The notes: generated by a model from the letters alone, not told the origin. A stretch of DNA of 64,000 nt from Ulva prolifera (GCA_023078555.1 CM041204.1:1026923-1090922), one strand, 5' to 3'. Shown: positions 18,664 to 30,715, counted from the first letter of the stretch. Numbers and translations are program-made.

Positions 18664-20525
18664 AGCGCACGAGGGGGTGTGTGGGGAGCAGAGCTCCCCT
18701 GGTGCAAGCGTGTCTTAGCTGTGATGCACGAGTGCAGCAGATCACATGCATTTCGGTGTGAGTCTGCGGGCAGCCCGTAGGTCAGCAGCCCAGAGCACAG
18801 AATACAGGCCGTAGCTGTCAATTCCAGGTCATATTTGACTGGCAATTGGCAGGTGAGAATGCTTTCCTGTTTCCGTGTGTCTCTCTACCGACTACAGCAG
18901 AGATCAGAGTGCTGAGCGTGATACGTGGAGCAGGAGTCTGTACTGTATGAATGGTGATCGTAGCAGCTAACAGAGCTCAGACTGCCACACGTGGGACACA
19001 CGGCATAGTTATGCTGCAGGATCTTTGACTGGCAGTTGACAGGAGTCTGTGACAGGCTGCGGCGCACCACTCCTCCGTCCCGGGCTTGCACGGCAGCATC
19101 TCCCCGAAGGCGAGGTCGTCGAGGGCCGCCCAGTCGAAGACGCCCATCGCCAGGCCAAGCTCGACCACGGCATTTCCGACGAGCGGCAGGCCCCGCCTCG
19201 CCGGCAGGCCCGTGGGGTCGAGCGCGAGGACGTTGACGCCGTACGCGTTCGGCGCCTTGGCGACCACGTGGCGCGTGACGAGAGCGTAGCCGATCTGCGG
19301 AGGCAACGGCGCGGGTGAGCGCAGGGGACGCAGGCACGGCGGGCGGAGGCACAGCGGGCGGATCCGGCGCAGGCGGCCCGGACGGCGGGTTGCAGGCGGG
19401 TCTGGAGCAGCAGCTGCGCACCGTCGTGTCCTGCCGGGCCATGTTCTCCTCAGAGGCCTGCACCGCCTCGCCGTCCAGCAGCAGGACCTTCTGCAGGAAC
19501 ACGTCCTGCCAGCGCCAGAACTGGAAGAACGTGCTGCGGACGCCCACGATGGCGGTCAGCGCAAACACGGCGCGCGCTTGGAGCATCGCGAACCCGCCGA
19601 CGTACATGCCCTCCACCGTCCGCCGGATCTGGCCCTCCGTCAGGGGCGTGATCTTGCGCGTCCCGCCGAGCCCCGACGACTTGATGTACATCGCGACGCC
19701 CTTCACGACGCTCTTGTAGCGCTGGAAGGGGCTCGCAGCCTCCACCACCTGGACAGGCAGCGGGGTCAGGGCGGTCGCATGCGCCGTGAGACTGCAGGCC
19801 CCCGCCCACGGCGGCTGACAGGCCAGCGGCGCGGCAGGGCGGCCCCTCTGAGCACAACTGCGGGCCCCTCCGCGACGCCGCGGACAACAGGCCACACCCC
19901 CGTCGCCCACAGGCGCAGGCCCTCAGCAACGCGGCCGCCCGTGAGCGGCGCGGCGACGCCAGACGGGGCACGCACCTCGTTCGTCGCCGCGTAGTACTCG
20001 CCCATGAGGTTCCCCACAGCGTACTTGATGCCGTCCAGCGAGCCCTTGCTGCCGATGACCTTGCTGTACAGCAGCACGTGGAGGACCTCGACGAAGCGGT
20101 CCTTCGTCATGGTCCTCCACGACTTGACGGCTTCGAACATGTCGACGACGAGGCTCTTCTGCCCGTCGTCGGACGTCTCCTCCCGCAGCAAGGCGTCGGT
20201 GTCCTCGCCGCGGAGGGACATGACTGCGTAGTGGGCGCGGGTGAAACGCAGCGCGCCGCGCTCGCCGTCCTCGAGGCCGGGCAGCGTGCGGTGGAAGCGC
20301 GACAGCAGGAGGCGCCACTCCGCGGGGTCCGGGAGGACGCAGTCGGGCTTCTCGGTGGCGTTCAGCGCCGCGCACACCGCGCGCGACGGCTCGCCCATCC
20401 GGCTGACCTCCTCCGCCGCGCGGTTCAGGCACGCGCGGGCTTTCTCCATGCGCTCCCTCGTTAGGCCTGCGCCCTCCAGCGCCCTGAAGGCCTCCTTGCC
20501 CGCCGGGTTCAACTCGTACCTCCGC

Positions 20526-21627
20526 CTGCGAGCGGCGACAGGTCGGGCCACATGCGCTGCTGCTTCGACCAGACGCCCCGTGTACGGGGACGCCGTCACG
20601 TGCGTGGGCCCTCGGGGGCCACGCGCCCGCGTGTACTGACGGCGCATGCATGCAGTGCGGGACTGCTCCGGGGACAGCAGCACCCTCCACCACACAGCGA
20701 CGCGCGACAAGTGCTACAATGCCACCGGTGCACCTCAGCCAAAGTCGGGGTGTTGGAATCTCGCATGCAGCATGCGCCACGCGACACCACTCACCACACT
20801 GCTCCGCCATGCACTTCACAACATCGTTGTTGACACCTGGATCGCGGATTCGCAAAGCACGCGTGAAAAGCTGCTGGTGAATGCCTTTGTTGAGTGAGAC
20901 TGAGTGCATAGCAACTTTCCGCACAAGGAACGGTGAAGCACACAGATGTTCGGGGGTGATACCACACGCAGAATGCCATTTGGAGGTGGTTGTGCAAAGT
21001 GAAAGGCTCTGCTTGCAGCAGGACATCACTGTCACATGAGGTAAGTATGAACCTCTTGTCGGGCGGGCTTGGGAGATGCAGCATGCTGGACAGTTGACCT
21101 TGAGGAAGCCAACTCTGGCAACACACCCTTAGTGGGAATGCACTTCGGGGTGTTGCTTTTGCGTTCTAGGAGAGGTGCACAGCCCAGGCTTGAAGATGAT
21201 GCATTCTGGGGCGTTTTGGATCCACACAGCATGACGAATAGCAGCCATCAACAGCAATATTTACACGTGGCACTCCTCTAGGTGTCACACAAGCCAATGA
21301 CCTGTCGCATTTCGGAGCTGGCGTGGCGGACTGCCCCATGGCCAGTCTGATCAGACACCTCAAACCTGGCTCTGAACAGCCCGAATGTGTTTGCAAACTG
21401 GAGCGTGCCACGCGATCCGGGCGTGCACGGCGAGTGTGGCCCTGGCGTGGGGCGATGCGGGGTGGGCAGGTGCTGGCGGTGCTGCCGCGCGATATGCGTG
21501 CGGATATGCCACATGGGCCCTCGGGGGCTACGCGGACGCGTGTACTGACGGCGCATGCATGCAGCGCGGGACTGCTCCTAGGACAGCAGCACCCTTCACC
21601 ACACTGCGGCGCGCGAAAAGTGCTGAA
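20526..21627. repeat. R1 block upstream of copy B (shortened)
   Basis: Matches the first half of R1 of copies A and C, then stops at GCGAAAAGTGCTGAA (end 21627) and joins directly to the C-terminal coding region of copy E. The intact R1 copies continue past this motif at 12805 and 48210. I see no coding sequence. Confidence 0.7.
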
Positions 21628-22213
21628 GTGTGACTCGAATGCGGTCATCGTGGCAACTGCAGCCCCACGGACAGTCTCCCAGACTGACGCCGGGAGAGGG
21701 GAGGGCTTGCTGGCCTCTCGCAGGCCACAAGCGAGGCGCGCTGTGCAGTAACCGATAACATGGGCAACCTTGCTCCTATCAGGCGCACCATCGCCGCTCT
21801 CCACATATTTCTGCCTGTGGCGGGCAATCACCGCAGTGTAGAGATGAGCAGTCATCAGCAACGTCGTCTGATGGCGGTCTTCGATCGCTGGAACCTTGAT
21901 CTTGCAGTTTTCGAGGAAGGCCAGCGACAGCACATGCACCGGCTTCATTGGCACAGGTCCGAGCACATTGTGCAGGCGATCCAGCAGCAACGCAAACGTG
22001 TCACGCCACTTGCACCGCCTCGTCCTGGTGCGGGTCCTGACCAGGCAATCCTGTTGCAATGCGACGAGGCTTCTTGTCCCTCACCAGCACGTCACCGCAA
22101 AGCTCGTTGTCCTTCATACGGATACCATAGCCCCCAAACCACGTGCTGTCAGTAACGGTGTCCGAATCATGCGTCTTGCGACCTCGCAGCCCGGGGGGGC
22201 GAGCACAAATCAC
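21628..22213 (-). pseudogene. Copy E: start of the C-terminal exon, frameshifted and truncated
   Basis: The exon begins at the acceptor GATGCAG (homologous to GTGCAG at 3508 in copy A). The frame VICARPPGLRGRKTH ... GQDPHQDEAVQVA stops near 22001. The matching continuation RDTFALLLDRLHNVLGPVPM ... KPVHVLSLAFL lies in another frame, consistent with a small deletion near 22010. Homology to copy A ends at ATMTAFES, exactly where R1 of copy B begins. Confidence 0.6.
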
Positions 22214-25200
22214 CTGCATCTCAACGTAAACCTCATCAGTCCAGGCCCTGAAGATCTGGTCCGCGGCAACGAGGACCTCAGCTGCCGGTATACAGCTTCG
22301 CGTACAGGATCACCCCGCCAGAGCTCGAGTGTCCCATAATTGGCAGCCACAGCTAGCACAGCACTATTTCGCACTTCTGGCCCCTCGGCGTGCTACCGCG
22401 AACAGTACACAAATTCTCCGGGCAGTGCTTTACAGCATTGTGTAAGAAGCGAACCTGTTGCCATCCACCTTTGTCGCTCTGCCGGGCTCGCAGGATTGGC
22501 CGCGGACCGGCCGCATCGACCACAGCGAAGGACGCGAAGTTGTTCGTTCCGAAACGGCGTGCGAAGGCAGGGAGGAGCTCCTCGACGGTCTCCATGGCGG
22601 CGTGAGTACAGTCGGTGTTCGCCAACCACTCCAAGCCGTGCTCATACACCGCACGGGCAGCGGCCAGCATGGTCAAGTCTGCATCTGCCGGTGCCGGTGG
22701 CTCCGAATCCTCATCATTGCTCTCTGCATAGCTCGTGGTCGATGTCGTCGGGTACCAAGATGAAACGTGCACTGATGAACTGCAGGATCAAAGTGACAGC
22801 GAGTCCGACCACAGAAAGCCCTATGCGCCCTTCCAGAAATGCATTGGGACAGGGCAACAGGCTGTACAAGGGACGATGCTGCCAATGATACATTACCAGC
22901 CAATACGCGCGCACGCAACATAGGGTCAATCAGCGAGGAATGAGCAATCAAATGGCTCACCTGCACATACGTGGTCCTCCTGGTCTGCACACCGCGTCAG
23001 GGCCAAGCCATCCTGCACAACCTTCCGCTGGTGTCTGAGTCGGGCGCTCTGGCTGCTGGTGTGTCGTTGACGCTTCTTTGCAGGCTCGCCTGCGACGCCA
23101 GCAACACTGACGGACCTCCTCTTCTTGAGGCTCTTAGCCACCTGGGCATGCGCCACTGTGATCCCGCCAATCGCGGATAGCTTCGGGTCCGTGCGGACAG
23201 CTTGCCTCCTGACTCTCCGCCCTGCAAGGTGCACCTGTCAGAGTGTCCACCAAAACCCTCGGCACAAACAACAGCTGCATCACTACATCGCACTGCTGCT
23301 AGGCCATCGTCATGGCCCAGGTCTCTCCACATTGTAAACGCACATCACTGCAACACCACAGCTGATGCTGCAACGCCCAGAGTCACAACCGAACACACAT
23401 GGATGATGGACCGCACCTTTGCGATACAACATCCCAGACTCGAGCGCACTGCCAACGTCCACCAGTGAGAGGCTCTCAGCTCCTCCCGCAGCGCACCACA
23501 GGCACATTGACTTGCCGACAAACGCGTCAGCCGATGTAGGCTTGCTACAGCGCGCACATGTCGTTGGTGCGCGCACAGGCGCAACCGGAAACCCAATCGC
23601 TGGTGTGGTGGGGCCGCCTTCCGCGGCGAGTGTGGTGTATAGCTTCTTCACAGCATCGTCCACCGCGGCCCCCATGGCCTCATCGCAGGCATCAGGCCGC
23701 TTGAGGATGCTCCTCGCAAAAGCGGCCGCCCCCTGTCTTCCGAGGTACGCCTGGACTTGGTTGGCCGCAGTACATCCACCGAGAATCGCAGTCTGGCACC
23801 CCCATGCCACCTGCCTCTCCTCTGTGGAACCACCAGCTTCAGCTGTGGTGGGCGTGGCAACAGAAATGGTCTCATGCATGAGCGTATTGACAGCAGATAC
23901 GGGAGCCGCGCAATGCGCGAGTGTCCCAGAGCTCGATACACCAGCCACCGGGCTGTCACTCGCTGTGCCCTCGATGGCAACACCCGAGACAGACTCGACG
24001 AGCGCTGGCGGCCCGGCGACGGGCGTTGCGACTGCAGGCATGGGACGGGCAACATCGGCATCATGAGCGCTGTCAACCCCTTGCTCGCCGGCAGCCCCTG
24101 TCACAGGTAGTGACCTGGTAACAAAACGGTGGCGACACGCACGCACCAAGCCCCCAAAGACGTCCGGATGCTCCCACATCTTGTGGCCCGTGCACCAGCG
24201 CTGCAGAAGCCCGGTCTTCTCCACTTTGACATAGAAAGCCTGCAGGTGATTGGCGTGTTAACAATGGAACAGCTTCCGTACAACACAGTGTTAGATCGCA
24301 AGTACCCCCTGTGGCTGTAGCATTTCTGTAAGACACGCCTGGCAACATGTGGTGGTCCAGTGAGGAGACGCTACCCTGAGGTGAGGCCCACACATCGGCG
24401 CTGCGCGCGTTGTATTCTGTGGGCCACTTCCGATTCGAGCAACCTCCTCTCGGCAGTTCTTCGCCTTGCACAGTCCGGGGCCGTAGGCGTAGTCCATGAT
24501 CAGAGCCTTTTCTGGGGTGGAATACTCCAGATCATCCGTGTTGACGTCCGGGGGTCGCCCCGGCAGCGACTCCTGTGCCGCTCGCCGGCGATACTCGGCG
24601 TCACCGTCGACGCAGCGATTGCACTGAGCCAGGCCATCCCTGAACATGTGCAGCGGAAGCCCCCGCCGGCAACCGCTGCAGTATCGCACATACATGTATT
24701 CCCCGGTTGGACGTCCATCAACGTCCACAACGGCGACGAGGGCGTAATGCCGCCCCCGCACACTCTGCGACATGCACACGCATCAGAGGATACACCGGGG
24801 CTCGAGAGAGGCATTTAGGCATCCACAAAAGCACACGCCAGAATTCTGACAACTGTGACAGGGCTCACAATGAAAACCAGATGCGCCGGGGTGTATACAC
24901 AAGTTCAGTCGCCGCGCACCTTGCAGCAAGCTCGACACAGGGTCGCGGGCTTCGAGGACTTGCTGTCATTGATACAGCCCACCCGCACACACTGGTGCTC
25001 GTGGCCCCGCCGCTCAACAGCATACGTCGCGAGCACCAACATCGGGTCCGACAGCGTCTCACCGGGGCGCGTGCCGATGGGGGCAGCACATTGTGCCGCT
25101 GCACGTCGCTCCAAGATATACGCCTGGGTGCAATCCATGCCATTCTCGATCTCTGTCGCAGACGGGGGCTTGTGCTCGGGGACGGGGAGTGTTGGAACTG

Positions 25201-28200
25201 ACGTGCCCTTTCTTGCGTTCTTCTTGGTGATGGCAGTGTTTCTGCGAATGACAAGGCACCTGTGGCAAACTCCGCCAGTGGTCTCGCTGCCTTGGCCCTC
25301 ACGGAATTCCTCCACAGCACGCAGCCCGTGGCAGGCAGTGCACAAACGGACATCCTCTTCGGTGTTCATCACACGGATGTCGTCGCCCTGGTGTAATTCG
25401 CACAGGTGCAGACTGTGGTTGGTCGTCTCACTGGTGGCATACGACGGGCAGCCTTGCACGATGCACATTTTCGATGCCGTGAGCGCACGCCGAACAGCTA
25501 GGGACATGTTGGCGAAACGCGCCGGCACCATCGGGAGTGACCCATGCAGCACAGCCCGCACTTCGTGCATCAGCTGCTCACCGCTGCTGTGTGCCCATTT
25601 CGTGAGGTAGTCCGTCTCAAACACGGGGTCCCCCTTGGGCACGCGCATTCCAGGCGGATAAGGGATTACGGACTCCCCGGTGTCTGGGTTGATCGTCAGC
25701 AAGTGCACCTGATACTGGCGAGTTGACAGCACACCCAGGGACGCTTGGTGCGACAGGTGCAGGTACATCGTCTCTCCTGACGCTGTGGTAAAATGCGCCG
25801 TGGCACCTTCTGGCTCCCCGGACGCAGCCTCGCCAACAGGCGCGGGCACCTCCGCCGACATGCCTGGATCCGCTTCAGCCACAGCGACTCCGCTGTCAGT
25901 GGCAACCGACGGCTGCTCCGTTGCGCATCGGAGGCCCGCCTCACGCCTGAGCTCCTCCTCCACAGCATCATACACCGTCTCTTCGGTAGCAGTCCCCAAG
26001 GCCGCGAGCTCAGCGACACCCCCCATTACCTCCTGAAGCTCAGCATCGGCGATTTCGTCGGGGTGGTGTGACACGTCGGCATGGCTGTCATCGCAGCCCT
26101 CCATCTCGACGTCACCATCATCAACGGCGTCGTCCCCATCCATGTCCTCATGCTCGCCGAAGGGGCCGTGCGGGAAGTCGATCTCCACATCTTCAACAGT
26201 CGCACACGGCGCTGCCAACGCCGCCTTCCCTTGCTCCGTGCGCAGCCCGACCTTGTCAACGCCGATGACTTGCAGCGTGCTGCGCAGCCACTTGTCCTTG
26301 GCACCATTAGCAGCCACGACTGCCTGCGTGAGTTCCCGCGCCACCTGCGGCAACTGAGCCAGCCGATGACCGGAGAGTGGCCTCTGGAGCAGCCATTTGC
26401 CCGGATACGGTGCCACCTTGCGCATGATACGGTGGTACACCGTCGCGATCTGGGTGCCATCGCCGGCTTGGTGACCACCCACGTAGTCAGCGAGGCGTTT
26501 CGACTTCTCGGTGAGGATCGCCTGTTGTGCTGCGCCTTCCCTGGAATTCTGGAAGGCAAAGAACAAGAACAGTTCGCGCTCGGGCTGGTCTCGCGCCGTA
26601 GCCAACAGGCCTGATCCGCCCGCATCTCCACCAAAGCGTGCAATTGTGCGCGCGCGCTCCATACCCTGTGCGTCCCCCGTGATGTTGACCTGTGCCTGCA
26701 CATGGGGATTATGACTGTTACCAATGCCACCAATATTCGCAAGGAGCCATGCAATACTGTGAGCACCGACACCAAACAGCCGCATACGTGCTACGTGTAC
26801 ATATGCAGTGCAACCTCGCAAACGCAACCATGGCACGGACATCAGCACCCTGGACATGAGAGGACAATGTCCCCACGAGGCCCAGATGACACCACATCAT
26901 GCAGCATTAGAACACTGCCGCCCGCCATGGCCCCCACCGCATGTCTGGGTACTGAGACCTACATGTAGGTCTGCAGCACCATCAGTGGCACGCGCATTGC
27001 GTGCCAGAAAAAACAAGGCGTTGATGCACACCATGCCAGCCAGCGTGGACGCCGCGCCACGGCTTGAGAAGTAGTGCACCATTGCCGCGGCTGTCGCATT
27101 CTGAACCCACGTGCCAATGTGGCGCATCAGAACCTCATCGGGGGCTCGATCTGACACGATCCTTGACAAGACCATGCGCAGAACCATGGAGGACCGAAGC
27201 GCCCTCGGCCCCATGCGAACACCCTTGCCAGTAGGCTTCTCCTGCTCGGCGTTTCCGCCTTCAGGCTCTGCGAGAAGTCCACACACGGCGACCAGCCACG
27301 AGATCCGAGGTCCCGGAACATTGATGTAGGGCAAGAACAGCATGTCATGCTGCGTGCAGATGACATACCTGCAACACCGAGCTGCATGTTAGAAGACAGT
27401 GTAAAAATGCATCTGCTATATGTGCTGAACCGAAATGCCGATATCATAGAGATGCTCTATGTCAGGATTGGGCAAGGGGTCAGGTGGGATGTCACGTTGA
27501 CAATGGATGGGCACACAAGTGAGGTTGACCAGCGTAGTGATCCCTGACAACAACACTGACCGAGGACCACACCAGTCCTGTGCATGTTCCTTCGGGCAAA
27601 GGCGCTGGTTGTACTGCAACTTCTGGATCTGGTCCGCGTCGTACACCCCCATGGCCAGCCCCAATTGCACAAGCAGGCTGCCGATGACCGGCATGGACGG
27701 CGAGACTGGCTGGCCCGTCGGGTCCAGTGCCAGTACCGGCACACCATACGAATTGGGACATTTGTTGACCTCGTGGTGGCTCACAAAGGCAAAGCCAATC
27801 TGCACAGCACCAATAAGTGCAGTGCACATTAAGCGCTGCAGCAGCATCAGCAGCAGCGATCCACAAGCGACACAGCTGTGGCGGAACGATGCGAAATAAT
27901 GCGTGTACGGGTGAGGCAATACGTGGGGGACATCGCCAGAGTCACACAGTGTGGACGAACATACTTCTGCACAGCCATGTGTAGGTACAGCCAGACACCT
28001 TTAGCTGGCAGTCACATGAGATTACAAAAGAGTGAACGGGAGAAAACAAATACTGGCACCGACTCTCATCCGGCAGTCACATGATATACATACTGGGACA
28101 GGCAGCCCAATGGATGTTCACACATCTATTCTGCAACGGCTTCAACTAGGACATCAGTGCTCACCAGCGTGTCGTCATCGTGCACCACCTCCTCAGTCGC

Positions 28201-29484
28201 CTCCCTCACTTGTCCTCGCAGCATAGGGACTTTCACGAGCTCCACGTCCCGCCAGCGCCAGTACTGGAAAAATGTCGTGCGCAGGCCAGCAAGCGCAGTT
28301 AGCGCAAACACAACGCGCGCCTGCAAAAGTGAGGCCAAGTCATATGCGCCAAACAAACCTCTCGAGACCAGCATCTGCATCGGCATGGGCAGGATGGTTG
28401 ATCAAGACAAGCATCTGCATCGGCATGGGCAGGATTGGACGCTGCGCACTTGCATCATGCCAAAGCCCCCGACGTACATCGACTCCACAGTGCGTATGAT
28501 CTGGCCTTGCGTCAGGGGCGTGATCTTGCGCACACCTCCGAGCGGCGAAGCCTTGATGTACATACGGACGCTCCTCACCAGCGCCTTGAAATGCTTGAAC
28601 GGACTCGGAAACTCCACGACCTGCACTGCGGCACTCGCTTGTTTAAAAAATGTATACAGCGCCGCACCCGAGGACCTGGACATGCCACGATCTCCTCACC
28701 ACAAACGACGGGCACTTACATAACACACCTCACACTGTAGCAGTCATAGCAACTACATCAAGAACTGCTGTCAGAGCTGATGGACACACGCACCTCATCC
28801 TTGGCCGCATAGTAATCTCTGCACAAGCAGCTGATCGTGTGCTCGTACGCGTCCAACACCTTGTCACTGCCGATCTGCTTTGTATATAGCATCACGTGCA
28901 GCGTCGCGGTGAAGACATCCTTCGGCATCACGCGCCACGACTCAATCACCTTGAACATGTCCAGCTGCACACCATGACACCGTGTCAGCTCATAGGTACG
29001 TATGACCTGCGAGTGTACAAGGACAATTCGCGGTGGACTGGCAGCTCCGCGAGTACAAACACTGGCATCACAAATGCACGCAACAGTTGCCTGGAAGCGC
29101 CGTCGAGCCCCCAAAAAGTGACACACCTGCATGGTGTCAGGCCTGAGCAGGTGTTCAGTCTCCAGAGCGCGCGAGCTCAGCACAGCATAGTGGGCCCGCG
29201 CAAACCGCAGCACGTTGCGCTCCGCATTCTCGAGCCCCGGCAACGTTCGGTAATGGTGGCTCATCAGCAGGCGCCAGTCATCGAGCTGGGGTAGAGAGAA
29301 CGTCGGCAAGGAAACGCCACTGACGGCGGCAAAGACAGCACGCGACCGCTCCCCGCGGTTGCCAGCTCGGACCGCAGCCGCATTGATGCAAGCGCGGGCC
29401 TGTTGGATGCGCGGCAGCGTGATGCCCTTCCGTTCCAGCTCCTCAATCAGCGCCTCGCCCGCGGGGTTGAGCTCGTAGCGCTCC
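21628..29484 (-). CDS. Copy E: divergent paralogue of the recombinase/zinc-module gene, truncated before the helicase
   Basis: Twelve exons are placed on the minus strand: 29484-29127, 28964-28794, 28620-28450, 28320-28165, 27799-27573, 27368-27032, 26695-24920, 24764-24375, 24239-23417, 23221-22961, 22723-22455 and 22213 to the break. Phases agree at all eleven introns, giving about 1,640 residues before the last exon. The domain order equals copy A. The DNA is too diverged to align outside exons, and intron positions partly differ. The last exon has an apparent frameshift near 22010 and is cut at 21627 by R1 of copy B, so the helicase is missing. Probably a pseudogene now, but the upstream frame is remarkably intact. 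Confidence 0.7.
22455..23221 (-). CDS. Copy E: basic linker exon and short conserved exon
   Basis: Exons 23221-22961 (basic, VAKSLKKRRSVSVAG, EPAKKRQRHTSSQ) and 22723-22455 (ESNDEDSEPPAPADADLTML, then a block homologous to the 3653-3918 exon of copy A). The junction is phase 1, joining HVCA to ESND. The basic clusters could act as nuclear import or DNA-binding sequence. Confidence 0.5.
23417..24764 (-). CDS. Copy E: second zinc-module exons
   Basis: Exons 24764-24375 (YALVAVVDVDGRPTGEYMYV, CSGCRRGLPLHMFRDGLAQC, CKAKNC, MCGPH) and 24239-23417 (WCTGHKMWEHPDVFGGLVRA ... CARCSKPTSADAF ... SMCLWCAAGG). They correspond to copy A exons 5770-5393 and 5219-4601. Both junctions are in phase (0, then 1 at the far end). 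The middle of the second exon has a Ser/Thr/Ala-rich variable stretch. Confidence 0.6.
24920..26695 (-). CDS. Copy E: 592-codon exon with acidic region and zinc modules
   Basis: A single long exon corresponding to two exons (7748-8099 and 5912-7287) of copy A, so one intron differs between lineages. It holds RLADYVGGHQAGDGTQIATV, an Asp/Glu-rich stretch, LSHQASLGVLSTRQYQVHLL, then the Cys clusters CIVQGC ... LCELH, LCTACHGLRAVEEF ... VCHRC and QCVRVGC ... LCRACC. The cysteine pattern is conserved with copies A and D despite low overall identity, which points to structural zinc sites. Confidence 0.62.
27032..28620 (-). CDS. Copy E: tyrosine recombinase catalytic domain (four exons)
   Basis: Exons 28620-28450, 28320-28165, 27799-27573 and 27368-27032. 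Counting from the first placed exon, the candidate catalytic residues are Arg247 (ALTALAGLRTTFFQYWRWRD), Arg419 (GPRALRSSMV), Trp448 (RHIGTW) and Tyr460 (AAAMVHYFSS). The normally conserved His of the HxxR box is Arg in both lineages. That both diverged copies keep these residues supports functional constraint. Crypton-type elements are the best-known eukaryotic DNA transposons that use tyrosine recombinases; the assignment to that group is inference. Confidence 0.62.
28794..29484 (-). CDS. Copy E: N-terminal helical exons
   Basis: Exons 29484-29127 and 28964-28794, separated by a 162-nt intron (CAG/GTGTGT ... GTGCAG). The intron is a multiple of three and has no stop, so the frame reads through it. 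The residues ERYELNPAGEALIEELERKG, DDWRLLMSHHYRTLPGLENA and DMFKVIESWRVMPKDVFTAT align well with copy A. The first exon begins at the acceptor TTGTGTAG, so an upstream start exon should exist but was not found. Confidence 0.6.
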
Positions 29485-29726
29485 CTACACAAGAGTCCGT
29501 CTCTGGCACATGCGCCGAACGGCTAGATCACACCGACGCACGGGGCCGATTCAGTACGCGAGCGGACCGGTCCGGGGCGGGAGGCTGCAGCTGGTGCGAG
29601 GGCAGAGTGCGGGGAACTGGGGCTAGGGAATACACACCCAGCAGCAAGATACGGTAACAAAAAACCCGCGTGCGGCCAGACCAGACCCTTACCAGGCATT
29701 CTTAGTCGCCACGCAAAAGAATCGTC
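29485..29726. other. Region upstream of the first placed exon of copy E
   Basis: GC-rich leader-like sequence ahead of the acceptor at 29485. It should hold the donor of an earlier exon or the transcription start, but I cannot place either. Confidence 0.3.
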
Positions 29727-30715
29727 ACATGCATGCCTGTGAGAATGGTTGGTGCTCCACCGCCCATTCTGGAGCGCCTGGATCGTCACATGCATGACTG
29801 CCCGAATGGTTGGTGCCCCACTGACCATTCTTAGTAAAGTAAAGTAAATCTAAATTTACTGAGCCGTATCCTATTGGACATTGACAACTCCGAATTAACG
29901 GGACCACATATGCCGAAGGGGTAAACCACCTGGAAACCCCCCTCAGACGACCGTACGCAACTCACAGGGCCTCCTCTTGTGCTAAGCGAGGTGGTCACGT
30001 GCGGCCGTCGCCACGCCGCGCATGAATCGTCACATGCATGCCTGCCCGAATGGTTGGTGCTCCACCGACCATTATGGAGCGCCTGGATCGTTACATGCAT
30101 GACTGCCGGAATGGTTGGTGCCCCACCGACCATTCTGGAGCGCCTGGATCGTGACATGCATGACTGCCCGAATGGTTGGTGCCCCACCGACCATTCTCGA
30201 GCGCCTGGATCGTTACATGCATGGCTGCCCGAATGGTTGGTGCCCCACCGACCATTCTCGAGCGCCTGGATCGTTACATGCATGACTGCCCGAATGGTTG
30301 GTGCCCCACCGACCATTCTCGAGTGCCTGGATCGTTACATGCATGACTGCCCGAATGGTTGGTGCCCCACCGACCATTCTCGAGCGCCTGGATCGTTACA
30401 TGCATGACTGCCCGAATGGTTGGTGCCCCACCGACCATTCTCGAGCGCCTGGATCGTTACATGCATGACTGCCCGAATGGTTGGTGCCCCACCGACCATT
30501 CTCGAGTGCCTGGATCGTTACATGCATGACTGCCCGAATGGTTGGTGCCCCACCGACCATTCTCGAGCGCCTGGATCGTTACATGCATGACTGCCCGAAT
30601 GGTTGGTGCCCCACCGACCATTCTCGAGCGCCTGGATCGTTACATGCATGACTGCCCGAATGGTTGGTGCCCCACCGACCATTCTCGAGCGCCTGGATCG
30701 TTACATGCATGGCTT
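29727..30715. repeat. 61-bp tandem repeat array with internal dyad
   Basis: About eleven head-to-tail 61-bp units from about 30025 to 30713, plus two outlying units at 29727-29835 separated by about 190 bp of unrelated sequence. Each unit contains inverted arms AATGGTTGGTG and CACCGACCATT around a 3-bp loop, a CATGCATG palindrome and, in most units, CTCGAG. Units differ at only a few positions. 61 is not a multiple of three, so the long frames crossing it are not meaningful. The array lies upstream of copy E in its transcriptional direction. Confidence 0.9.

Larger units (their letters stand above)
15162..20525 (-). pseudogene. Copy B: recombinase/zinc-module gene, truncated in the acidic region
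   Basis: Exons recognisable by near-identity to copy A are 20525-19976, 19748-19422, 19294-19068, 17873-17561, 16448-16104 and 15645 to the break at about 15162. The recombinase motifs (GVRSTFF, RALRSS, RHAGAW, VHYF) are intact. Everything after the acidic stretch (zinc modules, C-terminal region, helicase) is lost where the sequence joins R2. The intron between 19068 and 17873 carries the copia remnant and the next intron carries a solo LTR. It cannot encode the full protein. Confidence 0.75.

Noticed and set aside
30025-30713. CRISPR array
   Set aside because: The 61-bp units are directly adjacent with no unique spacers and there are no cas genes. It is a tandem repeat in a eukaryotic setting.
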